A stretch of DNA of 64,000 nt from Rhodoferax sp. (GTDB lineage Bacteria; Pseudomonadota; Gammaproteobacteria; Burkholderiales; Burkholderiaceae_C). A program made the translations under genes and the position numbers. A model generated the notes under the pieces. That model was not told the origin of the DNA and did no database searches. It saw nothing but the letters and a program-made list of their open reading frames with translations. The DNA is taken from the NCBI RefSeq assembly GCF_030646845.1, contig NZ_JAUSLE010000050.1:1-64000 (forward strand), written 5' to 3'. This document shows, piece after piece, positions 17,101-24,608 of the stretch (position 1 is the first letter of the stretch; each line of letters begins with the position of its first letter).

Positions 17101-18678
17101 ATGACAACCCCCCGACTTCATCTTGCGGGCATCACCAAAAGCTATCCCGGCGTGGTCGCCAACAGCGATGTGTCCCTCACCGTCATGCCGGGCGAGACCC
17201 ATGCGGTGCTGGGCGAAAACGGCGCCGGCAAGTCCACGCTGATGAAGATCATCTACGGTTCGGTCAAGCCGGATGCCGGCACGGTCATGTTCAATGGCCA
17301 GCCGGTGCACATCCGCAATCCGCAAGAGGCGCGTGCGCTGGGCATCAGCATGGTGTTCCAGCATTTCAGCCTGTTTGACACCATCACGGTGGCCGAGAAC
17401 GTCTGGCTGGGGCTGAGCAAGCGCCTGAGCCTGGTTGAAGTCACGCACAGCATCACCGCCAAGGCGTCGGAGTACGGGCTGGACATCGATCCCGGCCGGC
17501 CGGTGCATACCTTGAGCGTGGGTGAAATGCAGCGCGTTGAAATCATCCGTGCCCTGCTGACCAACCCGCAGTTGCTGATTCTGGACGAGCCCACCTCGGT
17601 GCTCACGCCGCAGGCGGTGGAGAAGCTGTTTGTGGTGCTGAAGAAGCTGGCCAGCGAAGGCTGCAGCATTTTGTACATCAGCCACAAACTGCATGAGATC
17701 CGTGAACTGTGCAACGCCTGCACCGTGCTGCGCGGGGGCAAGGTCACCGGCGTGTGCAACCCGGCACAGGAGACCAATGCCTCGCTCTCCAGCATGATGA
17801 TCGGCGCCGAGCCGCCCCAGTTGACCCATCGCGCGCTCAAGGCCGGTGCGCCGGTACTGCGGGTACAGAGCCTCACGCTCGCCCGGGAAGACCAGTTTGG
17901 CGTGGACCTGGAGGGCGTCTCGCTGGAAGTGCGGGCGGGCGAGGTGGTGGGCATTGCCGGGGTTTCCGGCAACGGCCAGAAAGAATTGCTCTACGCCCTG
18001 TCGGGCGAAGATGTGCGCGCCAGCCCCGGGTCGATTCGCATTGGCGAGGCGGATGCGTCGTGCCTGCATCCCGGCGGGCGGCGCAAGCTGGGGCTGCATT
18101 TTGTGCCGGAAGAGCGCCTGGGCCGCGGTGCCGTGCCGACGCTGGGGCTGGCCCACAACCTGCTGCTGACGCGCCAGGAATCCATTTCCCACCCGCGTTT
18201 TGGCGGCGGCTGGATCAGGGTCGGCCACCTGGAGGCGCAGGCCGCTGACATCATCCGGCGCTTCAACGTGAAAGCCGGCGGCCCGCGCTCGGTGGCGCGT
18301 TCGCTCTCGGGTGGCAACCTGCAGAAATTTATTGTGGGCCGCGAGATTGACGCCAAGCCCAGGCTGTTCATCGTGTCGCAACCGACCTGGGGCGTGGATG
18401 TCGGTGCGGCGGCACAGATTCGCGGTGAAATTCTGGCCCTGCGCGATGCGGGTTGCGCCGTGCTGGTGGTCAGCGAAGAACTTGATGAACTGTTTGAGCT
18501 GAGCGACCGCCTGCATGTGATTGCCCGCGGCCGGCTTTCGCCGTCGGTCCCGATAGCGCAGGCCACCGTGGAGCGCATTGGCGAATGGATGAGCGGCTTG
18601 TGGCATGAGGCCGTGCAGACCCATCTGGGCGAGATGGGCGACGCACAGCCGAGCGGAGGTCACCATGCTCAAGCTTGA
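17101..18678 (+). CDS. Nucleoside-type (BMP family) ABC transporter ATPase, two-domain
   Basis: A 525-residue fused double ATPase like B. subtilis NupO/YufO or RbsA. Domain 1 has Walker A GENGAGKST, Q-loop FQHFSLF, LSVGEMQRVEIIRAL and LLILDEPTSVLTP. Domain 2 has a degenerate Walker A (GVSGNGQKEL), LSGGNLQKFIVGREI and FIVSQPTWGVDVGA, typical of this class. Together with the two permeases and the BMP lipoprotein it forms a nucleoside or purine-base importer; the divergent xdhAB supports purines as substrate. It overlaps the next gene by 14 bases. Confidence 0.92.
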   Translation: MTTPRLHLAGITKSYPGVVANSDVSLTVMPGETHAVLGENGAGKSTLMKIIYGSVKPDAGTVMFNGQPVHIRNPQEARALGISMVFQHFSLFDTITVAENVWLGLSKRLSLVEVTHSITAKASEYGLDIDPGRPVHTLSVGEMQRVEIIRALLTNPQLLILDEPTSVLTPQAVEKLFVVLKKLASEGCSILYISHKLHEIRELCNACTVLRGGKVTGVCNPAQETNASLSSMMIGAEPPQLTHRALKAGAPVLRVQSLTLAREDQFGVDLEGVSLEVRAGEVVGIAGVSGNGQKELLYALSGEDVRASPGSIRIGEADASCLHPGGRRKLGLHFVPEERLGRGAVPTLGLAHNLLLTRQESISHPRFGGGWIRVGHLEAQAADIIRRFNVKAGGPRSVARSLSGGNLQKFIVGREIDAKPRLFIVSQPTWGVDVGAAAQIRGEILALRDAGCAVLVVSEELDELFELSDRLHVIARGRLSPSVPIAQATVERIGEWMSGLWHEAVQTHLGEMGDAQPSGGHHAQA

Positions 18679-19726
18679 AGCGCGCCCCCAGCCGTCCAGT
18701 GCCTGGAGCTACGGCTCGCCGCTGCTGGCCCTGGCCATCACGGTCATCATTGGCGCCATCATGTTCACGGTGCTGGGCAAAGACCCGCTCAAGGGGCTGG
18801 AGATGTTTTTCTGGCAGCCGATCCGCAACTCGTATGCCCTGGGTGAGCTGCTGGTCAAGGCCACGCCGCTGCTGATCATTGCGCTGGGGCTGGCCGTGTG
18901 CTTTCGCTCCAATGTGTGGAATATCGGTGCCGAGGGCCAGTACGTCATTGGCGCCATTTTTGCCGGCGGTGTGGCCCTGATGGCCGACCAGACCACCGGC
19001 CGCTGGATTGTGTTGCCCATCGTGCTGGCGGGAATGCTGGGAGGTATGCTGTGGGCGGCCATCACAGCGCTGTTGCGCGACCGCTTCAACGCCAACGAGA
19101 TTCTGGTCAGCCTGATGCTGGTCTATGTCGCGGTGCAGGTGCTGAGCTACATGGTGGGGGGGCCGTGGAAAGATCCGCAAGGCTTCAATTTTCCGCAAAC
19201 CAAAACGTTTGAGGCGGCGACCCGCATTCCACGCCTGTTCGATGGCTCGCGGGTGAATATTGGTGTCGTGCTGGCACTGGCCGGTGTGGCGGGCCTGTGG
19301 ATATTCCTGTTTCGCACACGGGCCGGCTTTGCGCAGCAGGTGGGCGGGCTGGCGCCTGCTGCGGCGCGCTACGCCGGGTTTTCTTCGCGCAGGGCGCTGT
19401 GGACGGCGCTGCTGATTTCGGGCGGCGCGGCCGGTCTGGCGGGCGCACTGGAGGTGGCCGGCCCGATTGGTCAGCTTACGCCGTACGTGCCGGCCGGCTA
19501 CGGCTTTGCCGCCATCATCGTGGCCTTTGTCGGACGCCTGCATCCCGTGGGCATGGTGTTCTCGGCCATTCTGATGAGCATGTTCTACATCGGCGGCGAA
19601 CTGGCCCAGTCGCGCCTGGGCCTGACCAAATCGCTCACAGGCGTGTTTCAGGGTCTGCTGCTGTTCAGCCTGCTGGCCTGCGACACGCTGGTCAACTACA
19701 GACTCACATTGAAGGGGCGCAAGTAA
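18665..19726 (+). CDS. Nucleoside-type ABC transporter permease 1 (NupP-like)
   Basis: A 353-residue inner-membrane permease of the BPD_transp_2 family with about ten hydrophobic segments. VKATPLLIIALGLAVCFRSNVWNIGAEGQ (in parts) is the signature of the longer permease of BMP-type systems, and RFNANEILVSLML is the ATPase-contact segment. ATG at 18665 has GGAGGT at good spacing and starts inside the ATPase gene, so the two are translationally coupled. Confidence 0.9.
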   Translation: MLKLEARPQPSSAWSYGSPLLALAITVIIGAIMFTVLGKDPLKGLEMFFWQPIRNSYALGELLVKATPLLIIALGLAVCFRSNVWNIGAEGQYVIGAIFAGGVALMADQTTGRWIVLPIVLAGMLGGMLWAAITALLRDRFNANEILVSLMLVYVAVQVLSYMVGGPWKDPQGFNFPQTKTFEAATRIPRLFDGSRVNIGVVLALAGVAGLWIFLFRTRAGFAQQVGGLAPAAARYAGFSSRRALWTALLISGGAAGLAGALEVAGPIGQLTPYVPAGYGFAAIIVAFVGRLHPVGMVFSAILMSMFYIGGELAQSRLGLTKSLTGVFQGLLLFSLLACDTLVNYRLTLKGRK

Positions 19727-20646
19727 TGGATTCCTATGCTCTGCTGCTGGCCGCCACGCTGAACGCGGGCACGGTGCTGGCCCTGGCATCGCTGGGCCTG
19801 CTGAACAACGAAAAGGTGGGCGTCGTCAACCTCGGGGCCGAAGGCATGATGCTGTGCGCCGCCATCGCCGGTTTTGCCACCGTGGTCCACACCGGCAACG
19901 ACTGGCTGGGTTTTGCCGCCGGCATGGCAGCGGGTGCGGCACTGGCGGCCATCTTTGGCGTGCTGGTGATCTGGCTCAACACCAACCAATATGCCACGGG
20001 ACTGGCACTCACCTTGTTTGGCACCGGCTTTTCGGCATTTGTCGGCACGGGCTACGTGCAAGCCAAGATACCGGAGCGCGCCAGCTTCGCCATCCCCGGC
20101 CTGTCGGATATTCCGTGGGTGGGCCCGGCCCTGTTTCGCCACCATCCCATGGTGTACCTGACCGTCGCCTTTGCACTGGCGCTGATCTGGTTTCTCTACC
20201 GCACGCGCAGCGGTCTGGTGTTGCGCAGCGTGGGCGAAAACCCTGAATCGGCACACGCGCTGGGCTATCCGGTGCGCCGTATCCGGTTGCTCGCAGTTGT
20301 TGCCGGAGGTGCCCTGTGCGGCCTGGCGGGTGCCTACATGTCGATCATCTACACCCCGTTATGGGTGGAAGGCATGGTGGCGGGCAAAGGCTGGATCGCC
20401 CTGGCGCTGACGACGTTTGCCACCTGGCGTCCGGCCCGTGTCTTGTTGGGGGCCTATCTGTTTGGCGGCGTGACCATGCTGCAGTTCCACCTGCAGGGCA
20501 TCGGGGTGGAACTGCCCAGCCAGTTCCTGACCATGCTGCCTTACGTGGCGACCATCGTGGTGCTGGCGCTTATCTCGCGCAATCCACAGTGGATCCGCAT
20601 CAACATGCCGACCTCGATTGGCAAGCCTTTCCACCCTGGCTCCTGA
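19726..20646 (+). CDS. Nucleoside-type ABC transporter permease 2 (NupQ-like)
   Basis: The shorter permease, 306 residues. ATLNAGTVLALASLGLLNNEKVGVVNLGAEGMM (in parts) is diagnostic; eight or so membrane segments follow. Its ATG shares one base with the stop codon of the first permease (TAATG at 19724-19728). The segment GENPESAHALGYPVRRIR is the coupling loop. Confidence 0.9.
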   Translation: MDSYALLLAATLNAGTVLALASLGLLNNEKVGVVNLGAEGMMLCAAIAGFATVVHTGNDWLGFAAGMAAGAALAAIFGVLVIWLNTNQYATGLALTLFGTGFSAFVGTGYVQAKIPERASFAIPGLSDIPWVGPALFRHHPMVYLTVAFALALIWFLYRTRSGLVLRSVGENPESAHALGYPVRRIRLLAVVAGGALCGLAGAYMSIIYTPLWVEGMVAGKGWIALALTTFATWRPARVLLGAYLFGGVTMLQFHLQGIGVELPSQFLTMLPYVATIVVLALISRNPQWIRINMPTSIGKPFHPGS

Positions 20647-20710
20647 TTTTTCCCGGTTCATAATTGAACTTTTCTCAACCCTGTCACCACCCCACAAAGA
20701 AGGAATTGAC

Positions 20711-21874
20711 ATGACCGATCTGCAAAAACTCTCGCTGAAGATTGCAGCACTTACCGCCGTGGCCTCCGCCGCGCTGGTCGGGTGCGGCAAGAAGGAAGAA
20801 CCGGCGCCCGCTCCGGCACCTGCGCCAGTGGCGTCCGCACCAGCCCCGGCGCCCAAGCCCGAGCCATTGAAGATAGCGTTTGCCTACGTGGGCCCGGTGG
20901 GCGACGGTGGCTGGACCTTCGCGCACGACAACGGCCGCAAGGCGCTGGAGAAAGAATTCGGCGACAAGATCAAGACGTCGTTTGTCGAGAACGTGCCCGA
21001 GTCCGCCGATGCGGAACGCGTCATCCGCGACCTGGCCACGGAAGGAAAGAACAAGCTGATTTTCGGCACCACGTTTGGCTACATGGAGCCCATGCTCAAG
21101 GTGGCCGCGGACATCAAGGATGTGAAGTTTGAACACGCCACCGGCTACAAGACGGCCGAGAACATGCGCACCTATGACAGCCGCACTTACGAAGGTGCCT
21201 ACATGGCGGGCGTGATTGCCGGCAAGATGACCACGACCAATACCCTGGGTGTTGTCGGTTCCATTCCAATCCCCGAGGTCATCCGCAACATCAACGCCTT
21301 CACGCTGGGCGCCCAGTCCAGCAACCCCAAGGTCAAGACCAAGGTGGTGTGGGTGAATGGCTGGTTTGACCCACCGAAGGAAACCGAAGCGGCGACCTCG
21401 CTGATCAATGGTGGCGCTGACGTGTTGTTCCAGAACACCGATTCGCCCGCCGTGCTCAAGACCGCCGAGGCCAAGGGCAAGCGCGCGTTCGGTTGGGATT
21501 CCGACATGACGGCCTACGGCCCGAAAGCCCATTTGGCCTCTGCCGTGATCAACTGGGGTCCGTACTACATCAAGGCCACCCAGGAAGCGCTGGACGGCAA
21601 GTGGACCGGCGGCACCAATGCCTGGTGGGGTGTGAAGGAAGGCGCGATCGACATCGTGTCCATTGCCGAGGACGTGCCAGCCGAGACCAAGGCCAAAGTG
21701 GAAGAGGTCAAGAAGGGTCTGGCAGATGGCAGTTTTGTCATCTGGAAAGGTCCGATCACCGACAACACCGGCAAGGTGCAGGTGGCCAAGGATGCCACGG
21801 CCGACGACAAGTTTCTGGGCGGCCTGAACTTCTTCGTCAAGGGCGTTGAAGGCAAGGTACCTGGCGCCAAGTAA
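20711..21874 (+). CDS. BMP-family nucleoside-binding lipoprotein
   Basis: A 387-residue substrate-binding lipoprotein. The signal peptide ends in the lipobox LVGC, so the mature protein is anchored by Cys24, followed by a flexible Pro/Ala linker (EEPAPAPAPAPVAS...). The binding domain has IAFAYVGPVGDGGWTFAHDNGRKALE, TTFGYMEPM and GWDSDMTAYGP, as in Med/BmpA/NupN proteins. AAGGA lies 8 bases upstream of the ATG. It is last in the operon, 64 bases after the permease and just before a strong terminator. Substrate is inferred from xdhAB to be a purine nucleoside or base. Confidence 0.92.
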   Translation: MTDLQKLSLKIAALTAVASAALVGCGKKEEPAPAPAPAPVASAPAPAPKPEPLKIAFAYVGPVGDGGWTFAHDNGRKALEKEFGDKIKTSFVENVPESADAERVIRDLATEGKNKLIFGTTFGYMEPMLKVAADIKDVKFEHATGYKTAENMRTYDSRTYEGAYMAGVIAGKMTTTNTLGVVGSIPIPEVIRNINAFTLGAQSSNPKVKTKVVWVNGWFDPPKETEAATSLINGGADVLFQNTDSPAVLKTAEAKGKRAFGWDSDMTAYGPKAHLASAVINWGPYYIKATQEALDGKWTGGTNAWWGVKEGAIDIVSIAEDVPAETKAKVEEVKKGLADGSFVIWKGPITDNTGKVQVAKDATADDKFLGGLNFFVKGVEGKVPGAK

Positions 21875-21895
21875 GCGCTTGCGCTGTGGCAGGGG

Positions 21896-21918
21896 AGCCG
21901 CCTTCGGGCGGCTTTTTG
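21896..21918 (+). terminator. Rho-independent terminator after the nucleoside ABC operon
   Basis: GCCGCC (21897-21902), a TTCG tetraloop, GGCGGC (21907-21912), then TTTTT. Confidence 0.93.
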
Positions 21919-21955
21919 TTTTGTGCGCGGGGTAGACGTCGCGCCCAACATGTAC

Positions 21956-21993
21956 CCCACCACCACCACCACCACCGACCGCAAGCGGTCGGT
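21956..21993. repeat. CCA microsatellite joined to a 9-bp perfect hairpin
   Basis: A (CCA)n run from about 21957 leads into ACCGACCGC (21974-21982), a two-base loop, and GCGGTCGGT (21985-21993). No T-run follows, so it is not an ordinary terminator. It sits between the operon terminator and the nsrR remnant. Confidence 0.5.
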
Positions 21994-22018
21994 CACCAAC
22001 ACATAGACACAAATATCA

Positions 22019-22171
22019 TCACCGCATGGCCGGACACAGCAAGATAGGCGAGGGCGAGGTGTCATGGCTATCCGCGATCTCGGCGATCGTGTCTGGCTGT
22101 GTGCGGTCCTGGCTCACAGCGCATTGCCCGAATACACGCAGCGCGTAGTCAGTCCATTGGGTCAGGCGCAT
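22019..22171 (-). pseudogene. nsrR: Remnant of an Rrf2-family NO sensor gene (nsrR)
   Basis: The minus strand from 22171 reads MRLTQWTDYALRV, then CAVSQDRTQPDTIAEIADSHD, then about a dozen unrelated residues and a stop at 22019. The first 40 residues match the N-terminus of betaproteobacterial NsrR (the MRLT..TDY.LRV start and the TI.EIA.(S/A)H helix-turn-helix). The recognition helix (normally ISRSHL.K) and the cysteine cluster domain are gone. It is divergent from a RIC gene with an NsrR-type operator between them, the normal place of nsrR. This is too short to make a working regulator. Confidence 0.7.
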
Positions 22172-22193
22172 GGGTGGGGAGATGGTTCAATCA

Positions 22194-22216
22194 AAGATTC
22201 ATACGCCATGAATCTT
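22194..22216. promoter_or_regulatory. NsrR-type operator, perfect inverted repeat
   Basis: AAGATTCAT (22194-22202), five bases, ATGAATCTT (22208-22216). Arm length, spacing and sequence match the NsrR consensus AAGATGCAT-N5-ATGCATCTT except for one symmetric base change. It covers roughly -41 to -19 relative to a start predicted from the -10 at 22223. Confidence 0.75.
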
Positions 22217-22222
22217 ATCGGA

Positions 22223-22228
22223 TAAAAT
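22223..22228 (+). promoter_or_regulatory. Candidate -10 element (TAAAAT) of the RIC-ccoG unit
   Basis: TAAAAT matches TATAAT at five of six positions, placed so that the NsrR-type operator overlaps the -35 region. No good -35 hexamer is visible. Confidence 0.45.
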
Positions 22229-22267
22229 AACATTCATATTCCATCCATCTTTGAAGAATGGCCCACC

Positions 22268-22633
22268 TTGAATGCACGACTACTGACCGCTGAAGCAAGA
22301 GCCAAAGTTCTTGGCGTCGACCAGACCATCGGTGAGATCGCTGCCCAGTGTCCTGGTGCTACAGCGGTATTCGGGCGACTTGAGCTTGATTTTTGCTGTG
22401 GCGGTCAAGTCAGCCTGAAGCCGGCAGCGTCCGGCCAAGGCCTGGACGCGAGCGCAGTGCTGGCTGAGGTGTTGGCCTTGCAGCAAGGGAACAGTCTGCC
22501 TGAAGGCGCCTGCAACACCGGGCGCGCGCTATCTGCGGGCGTTGCTCAATTTCATGACGACGTGATCAACCACATCCATCTGGAGAACAACGTGTTGTTT
22601 TCGCAGTTTGATGATACGCAGGCTCACATATAG
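22268..22633 (+). CDS. RIC/YtfE (DnrN) iron-sulfur repair protein with internally deleted hemerythrin domain
   Basis: RIC proteins repair iron-sulfur clusters after NO damage. This one has 121 residues instead of about 220. Residues 1-80 form a complete DUF542 domain with the DFCCGG di-cysteine motif. It then jumps to LPEGACNTGRAL and HIHLENNVLF, which align with the very end of full-length RIC (E. coli has EACTTWKAMY...HISLENNVLFP). About 100 residues, including five of the seven di-iron ligands, are missing; only the last His and Glu remain. The start is a TTG at 22268, since no in-frame ATG is available. Probably non-functional as a di-iron protein; a DUF542-only role is possible. Confidence 0.82.
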   Translation: MNARLLTAEARAKVLGVDQTIGEIAAQCPGATAVFGRLELDFCCGGQVSLKPAASGQGLDASAVLAEVLALQQGNSLPEGACNTGRALSAGVAQFHDDVINHIHLENNVLFSQFDDTQAHI

Positions 22634-22643
22634 AGCGCCAGTT

Positions 22644-24098
22644 GTGAAAAAGCCTTCAACTTCCAGAATCATTCCAATCCGGCCGGTGTCCGTTGGCACA
22701 AGTGCAAATGATGGGCTTTCGCTGTACGAAGCGCAGGTCAAACTCTATCCACGTTCGGTTGGTGGGTGGTATGCACGGTGGCGCTGGATCATGGTTTGGG
22801 TCACGCAATTGGTTTTTTACGGACTGCCGTGGTTGCAGTGGAATGGCCGGCAGGCGATTCTCTTTGATCTCTCAGACCGCAGGTTTTTTATCTTTGGGTT
22901 GGTGCTGCATCCTCAGGACCTGATCTATCTGGCGGGCCTGTTGATGATTGCGGCCCTGGCCCTGTTTTTCTTTACCGCCGTGGCGGGCCGGCTCTGGTGC
23001 GGGTACGCCTGCCCGCAAACTGTTTATACGGAGATTTTTCTGTGGCTTGAACGTCAGGCTGAAGGTGATCGCCAAGCCCGTATGCGCCTCGATGGCGCCT
23101 CCTGGAATCTGGAAAAGATTGCCCGCAAGGGTGCCAAGCAAGCCTTGTGGATCGGACTGAGTTTGATCACCGGGTTAACCTTTGTGGGCTATTTCACCCC
23201 GATTCGGGCCTTGATAGGCGAGGTCGCCTTGCTGTCATTCTCTCCCTGGGAATGGTTCTGGGTGCTTTTCTACGCGTTTGCAACTTATGGCAACGCCGGG
23301 TACATGAGAGAGCAGATCTGCAAACACATGTGTCCCTACGCCCGCATTCAAAGCGCTTTGACCGACATGGATTCCATGGTCATTGCCTACGATGCAGACC
23401 GCGGTGAGTCCAGGGGCTCGCGCTCACGCACTGCCGATCCCAAGGTCCTTGGCCTTGGCGATTGCATTGATTGCACCTTGTGTGTCCAGGTGTGCCCCAC
23501 CGGCATTGATATCCGGGATGGGCTTCAGAACGAATGCATTGGCTGTGCAGCATGCATTGATGTCTGCGACGAAGTGATGGGCAAAATGAACTACCCCGCT
23601 GGCTTGATCAGGTATTCGTCGGGCAATGGTATGGCCGAGAAGTTGACCCCCAGGCAGATGTTAAAACGGGTATGGCGACCGCGGGTGTGGCTCTACGGTG
23701 TGCTGCTTCTGGTGGCTGTTTCAGTCTTCGTCGCGGGCTTGTCATTGCGCAAGGGCTTCGCAGTCGATGTCATCAAGGACCGTGGCGTGATGGCACGGGA
23801 AATTGGCAATGGCGACATTGAAAACGTCTACCGTCTTCAAATCATGAATGGGACTGAGCACGCGCAAACCTACACGGCAAGTGTGAACGGCATGCCCGGG
23901 TTGACTCTGGTGACCCCGCCTGAGCTCACCGTGCCAGCCACAGGCATCGGATCATTGATGATTCGTCTGACCTTGACTCGTGATGCGGCACAGAGCTATC
24001 GTGGCAAAGCGAGCCCGATCATGTTCAGGGTTCAAACCGCAGAGGATGGCCAGGTTGATGTGACCGAAGAAAAATCCACTTTTGTTGTTCCGCGGTAG
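22644..24098 (+). CDS. ccoG: Cytochrome c oxidase accessory protein CcoG (FixG/RdxA)
   Basis: CcoG is a membrane ferredoxin that reduces copper for cbb3-oxidase assembly. The 484-residue protein has several membrane spans, a cysteine-rich turn LWCGYACPQTVYTE, two 4Fe-4S ferredoxin motifs (CIDCTLCVQVCP and CIGCAACIDVC), one more span near WLYGVLLLVAVSVFVAGL, and a C-terminal Ig-like FixG_C domain. The start is uncertain: GTG at 22644 avoids overlap with RIC, while ATG at 22608 would overlap it by 26 bases. It normally sits beside ccoNOPQ; here it follows an NsrR-controlled gene with no oxidase gene in view. Confidence 0.92.
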   Translation: MKKPSTSRIIPIRPVSVGTSANDGLSLYEAQVKLYPRSVGGWYARWRWIMVWVTQLVFYGLPWLQWNGRQAILFDLSDRRFFIFGLVLHPQDLIYLAGLLMIAALALFFFTAVAGRLWCGYACPQTVYTEIFLWLERQAEGDRQARMRLDGASWNLEKIARKGAKQALWIGLSLITGLTFVGYFTPIRALIGEVALLSFSPWEWFWVLFYAFATYGNAGYMREQICKHMCPYARIQSALTDMDSMVIAYDADRGESRGSRSRTADPKVLGLGDCIDCTLCVQVCPTGIDIRDGLQNECIGCAACIDVCDEVMGKMNYPAGLIRYSSGNGMAEKLTPRQMLKRVWRPRVWLYGVLLLVAVSVFVAGLSLRKGFAVDVIKDRGVMAREIGNGDIENVYRLQIMNGTEHAQTYTASVNGMPGLTLVTPPELTVPATGIGSLMIRLTLTRDAAQSYRGKASPIMFRVQTAEDGQVDVTEEKSTFVVPR

Positions 24099-24208
24099 CT
24101 TGCGAAGCGTGCCATTGTGGAAGTCCCGACGAACATCGCGATCGCACACCAGCACCGGACCCCATCCGATCATGCAACTGCCTCGACAAGCGCAAAACGT
24201 CTCCCGAA

Positions 24209-24424
24209 ATGACAAAAAGATTTCCCATTCACCCGGCAAATCCTGAGCGAATCTGTTGGGGGTGTGACAAATACTGTTCAATCGATTCGATGGCCTGCGC
24301 GAACGAGCGTTCGCCACACCCAGCGGAGCTGTTTGGAGAGGACTGGCTGGCGTGGGGCAACGAGCAACTGGCAGAGCCCAGTGAGCCGAAAAAACAGGCC
24401 TTGCCCGCAGAGACTAAAAGTTGA
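24209..24424 (+). CDS. DUF3079-family small protein
   Basis: A 71-residue protein, MTKRFPIHPANPERICWGCDKYC..., matching the DUF3079 family. It has a CWGCDKYC four-residue-spaced cysteine pair plus a third Cys (SMACANE), which suggests metal binding, and HPAELFGEDWLAWG. Function unknown. The C-terminal tail is charged and variable. The 110 bases between ccoG and this gene show nothing else. Confidence 0.75.
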   Translation: MTKRFPIHPANPERICWGCDKYCSIDSMACANERSPHPAELFGEDWLAWGNEQLAEPSEPKKQALPAETKS

Positions 24425-24608
24425 CTATTGCAGTCAATGCAGATCTGCCCAGGGCGAATAGCTGTCGGTCACGAATATCGGCAAACGCTGGAAATCAAGG
24501 AATGGCGCTACAAAGTCTGTGCCAACAGCGCAGCAAAACCCTTGTGCGCCGGCACTGACGCCACGGATGGCGGGCCGGTCCCTGGCCTGGCTTTGCGATA
24601 CTCGGGGC

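Noticed and set aside
17011-18672. 553-codon minus-strand frame opposite the nucleoside ATPase gene
   Set aside because: Antisense shadow; the plus-strand product has two complete ABC domains.
21565-22065. Long open frame on the minus strand with a poly-Val/CCA-derived run
   Set aside because: It is antisense to the BMP lipoprotein gene and then runs through a terminator and microsatellite; no family features. The nsrR remnant is in another frame.
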